NCBI GenBank assembly: GCA_000181795.3
Contig: CM012955.1
Location: forward strand, 4,911,282-4,946,687
Length of the DNA stretch: 35,406 nt
Reading direction: 5' to 3'
Source of the DNA: Trichinella spiralis
Lineage: Eukaryota > Nematoda > Enoplea > Trichinellida > Trichinellidae
This document shows, in pieces, positions 33,653 through 35,406 of this stretch. Under the pieces are notes generated by a model. It had not been told where the DNA came from. It saw nothing but the letters and a program-made list of their open reading frames with translations, and searched no databases. Made by a program: the position numbers and the translations under genes. The number at the start of each line of letters is the position of its first letter. The stretch's first letter is position 1.

Positions 33653-33973
33653 TTAATCGGATAAAATATATATATGTCGAATTACAATGAAGAAAAATGA
33701 ATGGGGATTATTTGATTGTGGCTCAAGGCCACACCTGTAGTATTGCATGGGTTCTGGTTTTTGGAGTTTGTCATTTTGTTTGACAGTGCGATTTTTGGTA
33801 TTATTTGATGGTGATGGTGATGGTGATAATGTCACTGGTGTGCAGAAAGCTTGTTCAACTTTAGAATCATTTCCACAATTGTAACCGATTGACATCGCGC
33901 AACTGCAACTACTACGTATGCATGGCGACCTACGTCGTGGTTGACATTTCAAAGTATGCACTGTTTTTGTCAC
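33653..33973 (-). CDS. Doubtful 106-codon frame or exon
   Basis: An ATG-to-stop minus-strand frame in a locally G+C-richer patch. It has seven Cys in the first 80 residues (SSCSCAMSIGYNCG) and a Ser-Pro-Ser-Pro run. An acceptor-like AAAAACAG lies just inside its 5' end, so it may equally be a terminal exon. No family recognised. Chance is quite possible. Confidence 0.2.
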   Translation of the reverse strand: MTKTVHTLKCQPRRRSPCIRSSCSCAMSIGYNCGNDSKVEQAFCTPVTLSPSPSPSNNTKNRTVKQNDKLQKPEPMQYYRCGLEPQSNNPHSFFFIVIRHIYILSD

Positions 33974-35406
33974 GCTAACCCGTTATTCACAATTGACCAA
34001 CAATATGCAATGCAACACGACAACAACATACACTTTGCTTCCTGTTCACCACTATGATCCCGGTTTGAAACTTTGAAATTTTACTTTTTATTCATTCTCA
34101 ATCACACTTTCATTGATATATATTTTTTTTCCATTTTGCTTCCATTTGCAATTTCTCAATCCACTGCTAGCTATTATTGTGCTTTTTGTTTGAACAATGA
34201 TAATATATGTCTGTATCATTGCATCGTTTGGATATTGATCATTTGTCCAACCTTCAGAGATCAGATAATGGGCAAAAGGACGAATTAAACAACAACTGTT
34301 GTAAGGATTATATACTTTGACAAATAATTATTCTGCAACATTCTAGTCTATGGCTTACACGAGATGATACGTAGTAAATTGATTTGTATCCGTAGGAATT
34401 TTAAAATTATTCACACAAAAAAATAATAATTACATAATCTAATTTTTGCTATATGCAAATATGGTATCTCATATAATGCAGATATTGTATAGATAGATGG
34501 ATAGATGCAACTGTTTGATACTTTTTGAAATATATTTATTATGGTAGGTAGTTGTTTGAATAAGTGAATTTTTTTGGATGTAAAATTTTTATCTGATTTT
34601 GTGAAAGTGCAATAATATTGTTGTTGTTGTTGTTGTATATTGCTTAGAAAGGAAAAATTGTTTTTTCAACTGATTGCTCTTTTTGATAAAGCAACTTTGA
34701 AATGATGGAACAATGGTAATGCATGGTGAAACCTGTTCGTTTTGATTAAACGTTGCGCATTCCAGGGCATTGAGACTAATTTAGCAGCTATGGAAATGCA
34801 ATCAGACTAGACAGCGCCACTTCAAGGATGCATCTTCGCCAATACAGAGAGAGAGCGATGTTTGACATTACGCAATTTTCAAATGTAAAAAACTGCACTC
34901 CAAACCCTCTACAATTTATAATTATTTTTCTACTCACTTTAAAATTTTGAACACAGTATTCTGTGACCAACATTAAACTGAAATGTACTACAATATAAAA
35001 GTTCCTAGAAATGAGCATATTGATTTAGCATTATTCATATAATCCGTCATTTGTAAAGAAAATTTGCCCAAATTTGCAAATTTCCTTTTTCACATCTGAA
35101 AAACTTGTCCATGGTTTAAATCAAAATGTTCGTTTTAATTGGAGCAAATCTAATTTATATTCATACATTTTTCCCTGAAATTCTTGAGATAAGCTGTTTT
35201 TTGAGATTATATCATTTCTGAACTAATTTTTCGGTCTTTTTCCAGATATACTCTGGAGAACGCTGCTATACTGTATGCTGCCCACTTAACAGTATATGCT
35301 TAATGAACACACTTAAACAACTTGTGTAAGAGGATGCATGGAAGCAATGCTAAAATCAATTATTTGGAAGAATTTGCTCAGAAAATAATAGTTCTCTTCC
35401 AAACAG
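33974..35406. other. Right-end A+T-rich region
   Basis: No gene supported. A TTG repeat lies at about 34619-34635. Near the edge, a strong acceptor-like TCTTTTTCCAG at 35245 is followed by 27 open codons with four Cys and a stop at 35327-35329; too short to call. Confidence 0.4.

Noticed and set aside
1-35406. Search for virus-like elements, LTRs, long terminal inverted repeats and CRISPR-like arrays
   Set aside because: No reverse transcriptase, integrase, transposase or capsid-type motif, no long terminal repeats and no spaced repeat arrays were visible by eye; a repeat-masking run could still find small or old copies.

Overview
The window is nuclear DNA from a small-genome invertebrate. 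It is strongly A+T-rich. Protein-coding genes are split by mostly short GT-AG introns (57 to about 150 bp, with a few of 0.5 to 2.3 kb). The gene set is animal: a ciliary transition-zone protein, a RING/B-box protein of the RNF207 type, a Pax factor and a membrane UDP-glycosyltransferase. The compact introns and the UGT type would fit a nematode or another ecdysozoan, but this is inference; no single feature fixes the species. I saw no tRNA, rRNA, CRISPR array, and no recognisable virus-like element.

Layout. (1) About 1-4745: two tandem copies (gene A at 351-1327, gene B at 2948-3938) of an unrecognised four-exon gene. Exon count, intron phases and both flanks are conserved between copies. 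The copied 3' flank contains an RFX X-box-like palindrome followed by an AACCGGTT palindrome. (2) 5379-6352: TMEM107, plus strand, with two X-box-like motifs in the 120 bp before its start codon. (3) 7043-11838, minus strand: an RNF207-like gene of at least ten exons whose first exon I could not place; it is convergent with TMEM107. (4) 13086-16953, minus strand: a five-exon Pax gene with a full paired domain but no homeodomain or octapeptide. (5) About 17338-18680: a coding-like, apparently decayed island of unknown origin. (6) 20765-23880, minus strand: a seven-exon UDP-glycosyltransferase that looks complete (548 aa). (7) 23.9-35.4 kb: gene-poor. It holds one doubtful 123-aa frame, a CpG/CCAAT promoter-like island at 28.25-28.87 kb, and a G+C-richer block with splice-like borders at 31039-31438. 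The last two may be 5' non-coding exons of a plus-strand gene that continues past the right edge.

There is no operon or obvious shared pathway. The clearest functional logic is local: TMEM107 belongs to the MKS module of the ciliary transition zone, and its promoter carries the motif read by RFX/DAF-19 factors. The most unusual structure is the fast-diverging tandem pair whose flank carries a perfect X-box with no ciliary coding sequence next to it.
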